DNA of 64,000 nucleotides, taken from positions 22,113 to 86,112 of the forward strand of contig JAJRCF010000009.1 of the NCBI GenBank assembly GCA_028679075.1, written 5' to 3'. Below are positions 17,185-25,970 of this stretch, in pieces (within the stretch, counting starts at the first letter, position 1; each line of letters opens with the position of its first letter). Below the pieces are notes generated by a model, which was given only the letters and a program-made list of their open reading frames with translations, was not told where the DNA came from and did no database searches. A program made the translations under genes and the position numbers. This DNA comes from Methanoregula sp. (GTDB lineage: Archaea; Halobacteriota; Methanomicrobia; Methanomicrobiales; Methanospirillaceae).

Positions 17185-17199
17185 AGGCCAGAAAAGAAA

Positions 17200-19794
17200 T
17201 TAATTAATGGAATTCCCTGACAGAACCGCCGTTTCAGGAACATCATATTCCTGGCCGGAATTCCGGATCCTGTATTTGCCTGTTGCTTTTACCTCATAGG
17301 GATTGCCGGTTGTCGAAAAGGGAACGATGAATTCGCCATTGATACTCTCCTGCCGGTAAGTAAAGTTCCGACCGGTGTTGGAGATAAGATCCAGTTCAAT
17401 AATACCGTCCCCCTTGATGTGTGCCCCCTTGACATATTCAAAGACTTTCACATATTTCACATCCGGAGTCCCTGTGGTGAACACATTTGTCGGTGATTCA
17501 TGAACAAGCCGGTAATGGCGCAGTGCCGGGACATCCGCAGCCGGATCGATGAGTGATGTGCTTACAACCGTTGCGTGATATCCTTTCGGTGCTTTAAGAT
17601 TGTACTCTTCAGCCCAGGCCTGTGCTGCCGTTGCATTCATTACTTGGCCATTCGTCACAACCGGAAGAGACTCATTGGTGATACTGGTATCCACAAATTC
17701 AAGATACAGGACCTCTGTTGCCGGTTTCATCGAACCATCGAAATTGTGAAGGCGTGAGATCATGGTGAAATAGTATTGCGGGGTGTCGAAGAGCCGTGAT
17801 TCTGCCCTGCCCGGATCGTTCTGATCCGGGACAAACATGTCAACCATATAAGGATCTGCTGCAAGCGACGAGTTGTACCATGTTGCCATAGCCGGGAATT
17901 TCCCGGTATCCATCTGTATGTCGGTGATCACATACCGTGTCCTGAGCTGGTCCAGGATGGTATTTGCCTGATCCTCTGAGGATGAGATGAAATATGCAGC
18001 AGCGCCGGTATCTCCCGCCACACCCTGCTGGAACGGGTTGGCATTAGGGATCCGTTTCGCGATATAGGTGATCATGTGACCATAATCCCACCATGACATG
18101 ACACCATAGGACTGTGGGGGATAGGTGAATGTCCCGTGATCATATATGGTAAGGTAATCCACACCGGTCTCCGGAGTATTATTCCCCAGCCACTCCAGTG
18201 ATTCCCGCCAATCCGGATTCATATTGAACGTATTACTGACCGCGTTGGTGTAACTGTAGGATGTGGAGGTATATGCAAAGAGGATCCCGGTCCCGACGGT
18301 AAGAATGGCGACGATAATTATTGCATAAGCAGAAACAGGGATCATCCGGGTTTTCTGCCGGGTATTTTTCCAGTTTTTGCTTTTCTGGCTTTTTCCTTTG
18401 GGGTGGTCCTTTGTTTCCGGGAGATCGACACTATCCCTGCTGCCACCGATTCGTGGCTGGATCTCCGGCCAGGCCCGCCCGATGATAAAGGCTGTACAGA
18501 CCGCCGACATGAGCGCGATATTGACTGCAAGGTAGTATTCGTACCTCATATGCTGCCATGTTGAGAAAAACATGACAACCGACCAGACCAGGGCAAATAC
18601 TTCCCAGGGGTGTTCCTCCTTCCAGTTGTTGTAGAGCATGACGAGCGCTCCACCGAAGAACAGGATGAGCCCGTAATTGAACGAGACCCACGCGTTTTCG
18701 GATGACCACCCTCTCGCTTCCTGGACCGTCTCGGTTACTGGCTGCTGGCCGAAAAAGGCGAAAAGGGATGAGATGAAAAGGTCATAGATGTGGGGAGCGA
18801 AAAAGAACAGGGCCCCCGAGAAAATGACGGCACTGGCAAGGAGTACTAACGGGTACCATAACCTCTCCCTGTTTTTCAGGATGATCGATAATCCATACAA
18901 CAGAATCGTGCCCCCGATAAGGAGACAATACGCATAGATATGGCCAACGGAATATACCGAGAGCCCGATACCGGTGGTTTTAATGCCGAACAACAACAGG
19001 CCGGCGATTGCTACAAGAAAGACCGTGATATTGATAACCAGGAGATATTCACTGGTGCGTCCCCGCCAGGCATCGATCACAAACTGGACGAGGGTAAATA
19101 TTCCCACGATGAGCGCGAAAAGGATCATCGTCGGCATGACAAAAAGCCCGAGAAGGTAACTTAAACCGGCAAGCACTGAGAGGAAAAGGATTTTCTTGTA
19201 ACTTCCAAAATCGTAGAGCTCGATTTTTACAGGTTTCTCAGACACGATTGCATAGCTGTACATCAGGCAGAACAGTGTTGAGAAGAGCACTTCTGCAATA
19301 TGGTGATCGATATAGCCGTACCATGATACCGTGAAAAACTGGCCGGAGACAATTGCGGCAAATCCTGATGCGAGAAGCCCGGTCTTCCAGTCGCCAAAGA
19401 CCCTGCCGACAAAATACATGAGAATGATGGTTATCGCAGCCATAACCGGCGGGACCAAGAGGGCGATGCCGATAATTTCCGGGCGGGTAGCAGCACCGGT
19501 GATCAGGCAACAGACCGCAATAATTGTCGGGAACAGCGGGCCCCAGTAAATTTCCGTCCCAAAAGGATAATGGGTCATGGCCTCGAACCAGCCATAGTTT
19601 GGGAAGTTTGCGAGGATCAGCTCGATCTGGCGGAGGTTAAAGAGCGGGTCATCCATCGCGACCATGTTCAGGATATTGGTATTGCCCATGTTGATCATGG
19701 GGATGAGGCGGAGCCAGAGCGCACAGATGGAAAAAAATACCACAAGACTGGCGATGATGCAATTCCGGATATTGATACTATCTGTTTTTATCAT
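17200..19794 (-). CDS. aglB: archaeal oligosaccharyltransferase (AglB/STT3)
   Basis: 864 aa. An N-terminal half of 11-13 membrane helices carries the acidic first-loop motif MDDPLFN (about 47-53) and WYGYIDHH (second acidic site). A large extracytoplasmic domain follows, with the catalytic-family signature SWWDYGHMI. It transfers lipid-linked glycan to Asn in N-x-S/T sequons of exported proteins; the surface proteins in this window contain many such sequons. The gene is convergent with uvrB (15 bases between stops) and is bracketed by two copies of the uvrB tail. The DNA is less GC-rich than uvrB and polB. Confidence 0.95.
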   Translation of the reverse strand: MIKTDSINIRNCIIASLVVFFSICALWLRLIPMINMGNTNILNMVAMDDPLFNLRQIELILANFPNYGWFEAMTHYPFGTEIYWGPLFPTIIAVCCLITGAATRPEIIGIALLVPPVMAAITIILMYFVGRVFGDWKTGLLASGFAAIVSGQFFTVSWYGYIDHHIAEVLFSTLFCLMYSYAIVSEKPVKIELYDFGSYKKILFLSVLAGLSYLLGLFVMPTMILFALIVGIFTLVQFVIDAWRGRTSEYLLVINITVFLVAIAGLLLFGIKTTGIGLSVYSVGHIYAYCLLIGGTILLYGLSIILKNRERLWYPLVLLASAVIFSGALFFFAPHIYDLFISSLFAFFGQQPVTETVQEARGWSSENAWVSFNYGLILFFGGALVMLYNNWKEEHPWEVFALVWSVVMFFSTWQHMRYEYYLAVNIALMSAVCTAFIIGRAWPEIQPRIGGSRDSVDLPETKDHPKGKSQKSKNWKNTRQKTRMIPVSAYAIIIVAILTVGTGILFAYTSTSYSYTNAVSNTFNMNPDWRESLEWLGNNTPETGVDYLTIYDHGTFTYPPQSYGVMSWWDYGHMITYIAKRIPNANPFQQGVAGDTGAAAYFISSSEDQANTILDQLRTRYVITDIQMDTGKFPAMATWYNSSLAADPYMVDMFVPDQNDPGRAESRLFDTPQYYFTMISRLHNFDGSMKPATEVLYLEFVDTSITNESLPVVTNGQVMNATAAQAWAEEYNLKAPKGYHATVVSTSLIDPAADVPALRHYRLVHESPTNVFTTGTPDVKYVKVFEYVKGAHIKGDGIIELDLISNTGRNFTYRQESINGEFIVPFSTTGNPYEVKATGKYRIRNSGQEYDVPETAVLSGNSIN

Positions 19795-19910
19795 TCAGTC
19801 ATTCATCCCGATCAATAAAATACGTTGTAGAAGATAATGAGGTTTTTTAAGTGAGTCCTTATCGTCAGTATGGTCCGAATAACCATGCGGGTACGCCCGG
19901 AATCGCCAGG

Positions 19911-20042
19911 ACCGGTATACCGAACGTGATCATTGATCTTGAGAAGCAGATGCACAATGCGGCCGGGAGCCCCGACTTCGGGAAAGCGATCGCGTTACGG
20001 GACCGGATAAAAAAACTGAACGAGCGGCTCGCCGGGAAGTGA
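19911..20042 (+). pseudogene. duplicated 3' end of uvrB (UVR-domain remnant)
   Basis: By direct comparison 132 bases here match uvrB 17053-17184 with about 12 differences (roughly 91% identity), including the same stop codon. The encoded stretch IPNVIIDLEKQMHNAAG matches the UvrB C-terminus IPNVIIDLEKQMHDAAE. Differences change conserved residues (Asp to Asn, Glu to Gly, Leu to Pro), as expected for decay. The frame opens upstream at a GTG (19851) to give 63 codons, but the extra residues are not UvrB-like. A stand-alone UVR peptide is possible but a remnant is more likely. Confidence 0.85.
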
Positions 20043-20053
20043 AAAATGTTGTA

Positions 20054-20668
20054 TCAGGACTTTATGCCGAAAAGACTTTTGAACGAGCGGATGATCTGGT
20101 CCAGTATCCCGTTCTGTTGAGTTATTTTTTCCGTTACCGGGACCGTGGTCGCAACGTTTGCCGGGATTGTCGGGGCGGGAAGACTCACCACGGCGGTCTT
20201 CGTGACCTGCGTGGCTGCAGTGATATTCCCGAGATTATCAATTTCGTAAATATCAAGGATCTTTATGCTGGTGGGGGTGATCGTGCCCGGAGCGGTCCCT
20301 GTCAGCGTGACGCGGACAGTTTCGTTGAGTCCCTCGATACTTGACGGATACGACAGCTCAAAACCCGACAGGTCGAGTGTCTGTCCGGGGACGGGTCCGT
20401 TTTTATTCTCTATGCCTTCAAGGATTAACGAATACGTCCAATTCGGTCTTGCCAGTTCGGTGGTCATTACCAGGTCGTTATCAGAAGGGAATGTTGCGCC
20501 AGATGCGGGTACAAATCCAATGGTGTATGAAACGGTTACGGGGGTATCCGGAGTCAGGGGACCGGAAGGATCCTGGACATAACTTTCAACAGTAAATGCT
20601 GATACCGGGGAAGTGCAGATGACCAGAAGGACAGCAGCAAGAAGAATCATTTTTGTTATTTGTCTCAT
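20054..20668 (-). CDS. secreted protein of unknown function
   Basis: 204 aa from ATG 20668, which has GTGAGGT five bases upstream; the frame also opens at a GTG (20680) that is really part of that ribosome site. Signal peptide: MRQITK then MILLAAVLLVICTSPVSA, cleavage near residue 25. The mature part is beta-rich, Thr/Pro-rich, with N-x-T sequons and no Cys: probably an exported Ig-like domain. A Pro/Thr linker and an amphipathic basic tail (RSFKSLFGIKS) end the protein. The family is not recognised. An AT-rich TATA region lies at about 20705-20717. The gene is convergent with the uvrB remnant. Confidence 0.75.
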   Translation of the reverse strand: MRQITKMILLAAVLLVICTSPVSAFTVESYVQDPSGPLTPDTPVTVSYTIGFVPASGATFPSDNDLVMTTELARPNWTYSLILEGIENKNGPVPGQTLDLSGFELSYPSSIEGLNETVRVTLTGTAPGTITPTSIKILDIYEIDNLGNITAATQVTKTAVVSLPAPTIPANVATTVPVTEKITQQNGILDQIIRSFKSLFGIKS

Positions 20669-20866
20669 CGTAAACCTCACTCAGTAATGGGTGAATTTCC
20701 CAATAGAATATATAAAATTTTATTCATTTTTATAATAACATTTTCTTTTGATTCTATAGTCCTGATAAAGTCCAGGATTTCGTACAGAGACCACGGTAAC
20801 CTGTAAGTAATTGCGAAAAGGGAAAATCAAAAAAGGATTATTGCGATGCATCCTTTGAGAAAAAAG

Positions 20867-23335
20867 TTACCCGAGTCCCCACTGTGCAAGAGTCGTCCGC
20901 GACGGGTCGACATCGTTCCAGTTCCAGCCAAGTGCCTCGATGATCCGTGAGATCGGCTGCTTGATCGTCTTGTCGAGCATCAGTTCCAGGTCGACCACGA
21001 ACTCCGGCGGCACCTGGTCCGCATACTCAAAGCAGAGCACGTCGGTCTTGGGATATTTCGATGTCACGGTCCTGATGTAGACCCGTTTCGGCTTGCTTCC
21101 CTTGCCGAATTCGGTGTGCAGGTACTCGTTGGCATACTTTGCTCCCCGCACCTGTGCGTCGTCATTGTCGTAATCATCAAGCGCCTTGCCGATCCCGCCG
21201 GGGATGCCGATCTCGTCGAGCGAGTACTTCCCGGCCCGATATTTTTTGATCACGTCCCCGAGGAATGCCTTGATCTCCGTATAGTCCTTCCCGTTAAGGA
21301 TCTGCTCCATCACCGTCATCTGGACGAGCTTCGTGATCTGCGGGGTGTCGCTCCGTTTGATCTCGAAGCCCACGATATCGGTCTCGTGCACGTCCTTCCC
21401 CTCTTTCCAGACGAGCGAGCCCGCGTACCGTTTCTTCTTGCCGGCCTGGAAGAACCGGGCATAGATCTTCTCGAACTTGATCGAGAAGAAGTGTACGTCG
21501 GCGTTGAGCTCCTTCTTTGCAAAAACGGAATAACTCCCGTTGAGTGTCTTCTCGATCGACCGGGCAAGTTCAATTGTTTTCTCGCGGTCGAGCGGCGGCA
21601 GCTGGATCATGCAGGAGTCCGTGTCGCCGTAAATCACTTTGTAGCCCTGCTCCTCAATGGTGCGCCGGGTGTGCTCGATGATCGCCCGGCCAACGGAGGT
21701 CACAGCCGACCCAATCTCCCGGTCGAACAGGCGGAACCTGACGTATCCTGAAACCCCGTAGTAGGTGTTCATGATCACCTTGAGCACGCTCTGCTGCATA
21801 TCGTACATCACGTACTCGGGTGAGCCGAACGCAAACGTATTGCGCAACGCCTTCTTCTCGTCACGCTCCTTGAGGAGGTCGGCGATGATGCTCCTTGTCA
21901 GCCCGTCGGGTTGTTTCCGGAAACGGATGCCGTTAGGCGCCCGCAGTTCTCCCTCCGGATCTTTTGTCTCCATTGAGGCGTTGATCGTCATCATCGCCAT
22001 CGGGTAGAGGGACTTTAAGTCGAGCACCACCACGTTTTCACGCACGCCTTTGCTCGGCTCAAAGACGGTTGCGCCTTCGAACTCATCGGCATTGGCAAAC
22101 CCTTTGGATGGCAGCACGTACTTCCCGAACGCCTTTCTCAGGACGTAGACATCGATCACGTTCGACGAGTTCAGGGTCCGGTCAAGCGGGCAGCCCACGT
22201 ACCGGGCGATCTCCCGGTAGAACCCGATGATGTTGTCCTTCCGGTTGATCCCCACGCAGAGCTCCACGTCCTTGAAGTTGTACTCGACCAGCAGGGCCGG
22301 CTGCTTCTTCCAGAGATCGGAGACCGTGCCGGTGTACCGTACTTTCTGTTCCCCGAGTTCCTCCATGGCAATTGCGTCGAGCCGGTACGACTCCTTCAGG
22401 CTCAGGTGCATCTTCTTGTACGCGGAGAGGAGATCGAAGAGCGCCCGGCCCCGCAGGGCATTGCGCTCGGTCTGCCCGGGGATCCGTGCCAGCGAGTCCG
22501 GGCGGAGGCCCAGTTTTTCCATCCTGCCGGTGATGTACGGCATATCGAAGTCAACAAAGTTCCAGCCGGAGAGGACGTCCGGGTCACGGGAGACAAGGTA
22601 GCTGGCGAATGCCCGGAGCATCGCGACTTCATCTCCGTATGTGCAGATCGTGTGGGTGCCTTTCCGGAAGCACCCGTTTTTCAGGCCCCCTTCGCGTTCC
22701 TTTTGTGCGATCTCGGCAGGCATCTCGTTTCCGGACAGGACGAACGTGGTATAATCTTCGTCAAAAGAATCGTAACACGTGATGCAGATGATCTTGTCGC
22801 GCTGGGGATCGGGGAACCCCCGTTCGTCCTCGCACTCGATATCGATCATACACGAACGGGCCGGGGCATCGACCTCGACCGCGGTGATATTGTGATAGTC
22901 CACGGTCTCGTTTAGGGCTGATACCCCGCCGGTGAGACCGGTATCGATCATGAACCGGGTGGCAAACGGGATGTCCGCTTCGAAATGGCGGTAGCGCTCC
23001 CGGACATCCCGGACATCGCCCGGCCGATTGGTATAGAGCCGTCGGAGAGGCTCGTTCCGGATCGAACGGTAACTGGTCCCGGTCTCGAGGGTTGCCTGCG
23101 GGGGGAGCGCAACGCTCTCGGCCTGGTCGGCCGGCACATAGAAGTACGGTTTGAAACCGGTCACGTCCAGCCGGACCGCTTTTCCCTGCGGGTCCCGGCC
23201 AAAGATATGGATGACCGGACCTTCAGGAGAATTGCTGTACTCCACCTGGTTGATCGCGATCCGGACCCCGGAGAACGCATCGAGCGTGCAGGTGGCATTC
23301 AGGCAGGTCTCGCTGCGGGCGGACTGCGAAGCCAT
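20867..23335 (-). CDS. polB: family B DNA polymerase
   Basis: 822 aa, the usual archaeal PolB length. The proofreading exonuclease motif is DIECED (Asp165/Glu167); further exo motifs include NFVDFDMPYI. Polymerase motifs: DLKSLYP (about 440, motif A), KVIMNTYYGVSGY (motif B) and YGDTDS (about 567-572, motif C, the two catalytic Asp). All catalytic residues are present. It is a replicative or repair polymerase acting with PCNA. Its start overlaps the mdh stop (TGATG), so mdh-polB form a two-gene transcript read leftward. Confidence 0.97.
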   Translation of the reverse strand: MASQSARSETCLNATCTLDAFSGVRIAINQVEYSNSPEGPVIHIFGRDPQGKAVRLDVTGFKPYFYVPADQAESVALPPQATLETGTSYRSIRNEPLRRLYTNRPGDVRDVRERYRHFEADIPFATRFMIDTGLTGGVSALNETVDYHNITAVEVDAPARSCMIDIECEDERGFPDPQRDKIICITCYDSFDEDYTTFVLSGNEMPAEIAQKEREGGLKNGCFRKGTHTICTYGDEVAMLRAFASYLVSRDPDVLSGWNFVDFDMPYITGRMEKLGLRPDSLARIPGQTERNALRGRALFDLLSAYKKMHLSLKESYRLDAIAMEELGEQKVRYTGTVSDLWKKQPALLVEYNFKDVELCVGINRKDNIIGFYREIARYVGCPLDRTLNSSNVIDVYVLRKAFGKYVLPSKGFANADEFEGATVFEPSKGVRENVVVLDLKSLYPMAMMTINASMETKDPEGELRAPNGIRFRKQPDGLTRSIIADLLKERDEKKALRNTFAFGSPEYVMYDMQQSVLKVIMNTYYGVSGYVRFRLFDREIGSAVTSVGRAIIEHTRRTIEEQGYKVIYGDTDSCMIQLPPLDREKTIELARSIEKTLNGSYSVFAKKELNADVHFFSIKFEKIYARFFQAGKKKRYAGSLVWKEGKDVHETDIVGFEIKRSDTPQITKLVQMTVMEQILNGKDYTEIKAFLGDVIKKYRAGKYSLDEIGIPGGIGKALDDYDNDDAQVRGAKYANEYLHTEFGKGSKPKRVYIRTVTSKYPKTDVLCFEYADQVPPEFVVDLELMLDKTIKQPISRIIEALGWNWNDVDPSRTTLAQWGLG

Positions 23336-24201
23336 CAGGATACCGCCTCACGGCAGAGGCCGGCAACGAACTGCCCGGCTTCATCCATCTTTGCCTTCTC
23401 CCAGGGATCGAGTTCCCATTCCGTGATCTCCCTGATCCCTTCTCTCCCGATCTTCACGGGAACACCAAGCGAGCATCCCAAAAGACCATACTCCCCGTCA
23501 AGTACCGCGGAGCAGACCGTGTTCTCTCCCGTGTCCGAGAGTACCATGCGGGCCAGCCGGGCAAGGTGGAGCGCCGGCCCGAAAACCGTGCCTCCCTTGC
23601 CTTTGATGACCTTCATGCTGGCCTCCCGGAGTCCGCGGAGGATCTCCTCCCGCACGGCAGTATCGACCGGTATTCCGAGCCTTGAGAAGACCGGTACCTG
23701 GTGCTCGCCGTGTTCACCGAGAACGTACGGGAACCCTTCGATCATGCGTTCCCTGATGCTCAGGCCGAAACGGGCACTGTCGAGCTGGCCGCCAAACCCG
23801 ATGCAGCGCTCGCGGGGAAGGCCGGTTTTTTTGCAGAGGTAAAAATTATTGACATCCATCGGGTTCGTCACGGTGATCAGGACGCCGGAAAATGCCGTCA
23901 GCAGCGTCGCGCACTCGCGGGTGGCCGGCATGTTTGCCTGGAGCAGGTCGGCCCTTGTCTTCACCGAAGGGGTCCGTGGCAGCCCGGCAGAGAAGATGCA
24001 GAGGTCTGCGTCCCGTATGCCGGCCTTCTCCGTACTGATCGAGATATCAAGGCCGGTGTGCTGCAGGTCGAGCACCTGTGCCCTGAGCAGTCCGGGAGCA
24101 TTATCGTACAGGACCAGCTCGTCGACAATGCCGAGCGAGGCTGCAAGGTACGCAACCTCGCCGCCGATCCTCCCGACTCCCATCACTGCAAGGCGCGCCA
24201 T
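23335..24201 (-). CDS. mdh: malate dehydrogenase (LDH/MDH family)
   Basis: 288 aa from ATG 24201. GVGRIGGEVA is the NAD(P)-binding loop, Asp of VLYDN the ribose contact, LPRTPSVKTRADLLQAN the mobile loop with substrate Arg residues, TNPMDVNN the cofactor/substrate strand, and GEHGEH the catalytic-His region. It reversibly reduces oxaloacetate to malate in the partial TCA cycle of methanogens; lactate activity cannot be excluded by eye. The frame runs another 75 codons upstream into the divergent pyrD gene, but those residues are non-coding. Probably leaderless: an AT-rich box lies 27 bases before the ATG. Confidence 0.92.
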   Translation of the reverse strand: MARLAVMGVGRIGGEVAYLAASLGIVDELVLYDNAPGLLRAQVLDLQHTGLDISISTEKAGIRDADLCIFSAGLPRTPSVKTRADLLQANMPATRECATLLTAFSGVLITVTNPMDVNNFYLCKKTGLPRERCIGFGGQLDSARFGLSIRERMIEGFPYVLGEHGEHQVPVFSRLGIPVDTAVREEILRGLREASMKVIKGKGGTVFGPALHLARLARMVLSDTGENTVCSAVLDGEYGLLGCSLGVPVKIGREGIREITEWELDPWEKAKMDEAGQFVAGLCREAVS

Positions 24202-24216
24202 CTGGTACCAATATGG

Positions 24217-24236
24217 GTATGCTAATAATAAATAAC
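24217..24236. promoter_or_regulatory. shared divergent promoter box between mdh and pyrD
   Basis: Only 51 bases separate the two start codons. The single AT-rich stretch GCTAATAATAAATAACG sits about 27 bases from each start, so it could serve as TATA element for both leaderless genes. Confidence 0.5.
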
Positions 24237-24252
24237 GACCATTTCCTGATGA

Positions 24253-25140
24253 ATGGTTTCGATCAGGCCGGGTCCGGTAAGTGTGGGAGGAGTCGGGCTG
24301 GACAACCACCTCCTGCTCGCCGCCGGAATTCTTGGCACTACCGGAGCGTCGCTCTCGCGGATGCTGCACCTGGGGGCGGGGGGGGTTGTGACCAAGTCCA
24401 TCGGCCCGCATAAAAAAGACGGGCATCCCGGTCCCTGCCTTGTAGTCCTCGAGGACGGGTTGCTGAACGCAATGGGACTCCCCAACCCGTCAAAGGAGTT
24501 CGCTGATGAGCTCGCCACTCTCGTAAAGATGCCGGTGGTCGTGAGTATCTTCGGCGGGAACCCGGAGGAATTTGCCGAGGTGGCGGGCTGGTTCTCCGGC
24601 AAAGTTGCAGCCGTTGAACTCAATCTTTCATGCCCTCATGCGGAAGGGTACGGGGCAGCGATTGGCACCGACCCGGCGCTCGTGGAAGCCTGTACGCGGG
24701 CAGTGAGCAGAACCGGTGTCCCGACCTGGGTGAAACTGACTCCGAACGTCACGGATATTACTGCTATCGGGAAGGCGGCCGAAAAGGGTGGGGCCAGCGC
24801 GATTGTCGCGATCAATACCGTGAAGGCGATGCGGATCTCTACCGGTCTCTGCCGCCCGGTACTCGGCAACCGGTATGGCGGCCTCTCGGGAAGCGCTGTG
24901 TTTCCCATCGCGGTCCGGTGCGTGTACGAGCTCTACGAGGCTGTGAAGATACCGGTCATCGGGTGCGGCGGTGTCTCGACTGCCGACAATGTGATCGAGA
25001 TGATGATGGCCGGTGCATCAGCAGTCGAGATCGGCAGTGCAGTGTACGATGACGTCAAGGTCTTCGAGACGATAAAGTCGGGGCTCTATGCAAATGACGG
25101 GATCGCCCCAAGCGAGATCGTGGGGTGCGCTCATGACTGA
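24253..25140 (+). CDS. pyrD: dihydroorotate dehydrogenase, catalytic subunit
   Basis: 295 aa. FMN TIM barrel: LLLAAGILGTTGASL, KSIGPHKKDGHPGP, NAMGLPNPS, ELNLSCPHAEG (active-site Cys loop), KLTPNVTDI, and the phosphate-binding GCGGVSTADNV near the end. It oxidises dihydroorotate to orotate in pyrimidine synthesis. It is the class 1B type because the next gene encodes the PyrK electron-transfer subunit. The ATG at 24253 follows the shared AT box. The last 8 bases overlap the pyrK start, so the subunits are translationally coupled. Confidence 0.95.
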   Translation: MVSIRPGPVSVGGVGLDNHLLLAAGILGTTGASLSRMLHLGAGGVVTKSIGPHKKDGHPGPCLVVLEDGLLNAMGLPNPSKEFADELATLVKMPVVVSIFGGNPEEFAEVAGWFSGKVAAVELNLSCPHAEGYGAAIGTDPALVEACTRAVSRTGVPTWVKLTPNVTDITAIGKAAEKGGASAIVAINTVKAMRISTGLCRPVLGNRYGGLSGSAVFPIAVRCVYELYEAVKIPVIGCGGVSTADNVIEMMMAGASAVEIGSAVYDDVKVFETIKSGLYANDGIAPSEIVGCAHD

Positions 25141-25897
25141 AGGAACACCGGTCACCGTGAAAATAACACTGATCAAGAACGAGACGCAGAACATCCGGAG
25201 TTTCTTCTTTGAACCGTCCTTTGTCTTCAGCCCGGGACAATTCGTCATGGTCTGGGTGCCGGGCGTGGACGAGATCCCTATGGCCCTCTCATCACAAAAC
25301 AGCATCACGGTCCAGAATGTCGGCGACGCGACCGCGGCACTCTTTGCCCTTGCTCCGGGCGACCGGCTCGGGATCCGGGGGCCGTTTGGGAACGGCTTTT
25401 TCAAGGGCGAGAAAGTCCTCGCGATTGCCGGGGGTGTCGGGGCCGCCCCCCTCCTCCCGCTCGCAAAGGCCGACTGCGTCATGACCCTGCTTCTCGGGGC
25501 GCGGACCGAGACCGAGCTGCTCTTTGTCGACCAGCTCGACGAGTGTACCGATGTCATGATCGCAACCGATGACGGTTCACTGGGGTATCACGGTTTTGTC
25601 ACGGCGCTGATGGACGATCTCAATCTCACGGCCTATGACCGGATCGCAGTCTGCGGGCCGGAAGTGATGATGCGGGCCGTGCTCACGAAAGTTGCAGAGA
25701 AAGGCCTGGAGCACAAGACCGAGTTCTCGCTCCACCGGTACATGAAGTGCGGGGTGGGTGTCTGTGGCTCGTGCTGTATCGATCCCTCCGGTCTCCGCGT
25801 CTGCCGCGACGGCCCGGTCTTCCCAGGAACCATCCTGCTGAAAAGCGAGTTCGGCCATTATATGCGGGACGCAAGCGGCACAAAAAAGAATATCTGA
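25133..25897 (+). CDS. pyrK: dihydroorotate dehydrogenase electron-transfer subunit
   Basis: 254 aa from ATG 25133. A ferredoxin-reductase-like beta barrel for FAD precedes an NAD-binding half with AIAGGVGAAPLLPLA and AVCGPEVMMRAV. The C-terminal 2Fe-2S motif is CGVGVCGSCC followed by VCRDGPVF. PyrK passes electrons from PyrD's FMN to NAD+ via FAD and 2Fe-2S. It forms a heterotetramer with PyrD in the family. The frame opens earlier, inside pyrD, but the ATG overlapping the pyrD stop is right. Confidence 0.95.
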   Translation: MTEGTPVTVKITLIKNETQNIRSFFFEPSFVFSPGQFVMVWVPGVDEIPMALSSQNSITVQNVGDATAALFALAPGDRLGIRGPFGNGFFKGEKVLAIAGGVGAAPLLPLAKADCVMTLLLGARTETELLFVDQLDECTDVMIATDDGSLGYHGFVTALMDDLNLTAYDRIAVCGPEVMMRAVLTKVAEKGLEHKTEFSLHRYMKCGVGVCGSCCIDPSGLRVCRDGPVFPGTILLKSEFGHYMRDASGTKKNI

Positions 25898-25970
25898 TTG
25901 TATCCGGCAGGCCCGGATGAGGAAAGAATGAGGCACAGCGGGGCGGAAATTCTCTTTGTGAGAATTTCCA

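Noticed and set aside
19851..20042. Genuine small UVR-domain protein
   Set aside because: Conserved positions are changed relative to UvrB and the N-terminal 20 residues are unrelated, so a remnant is the simpler reading.
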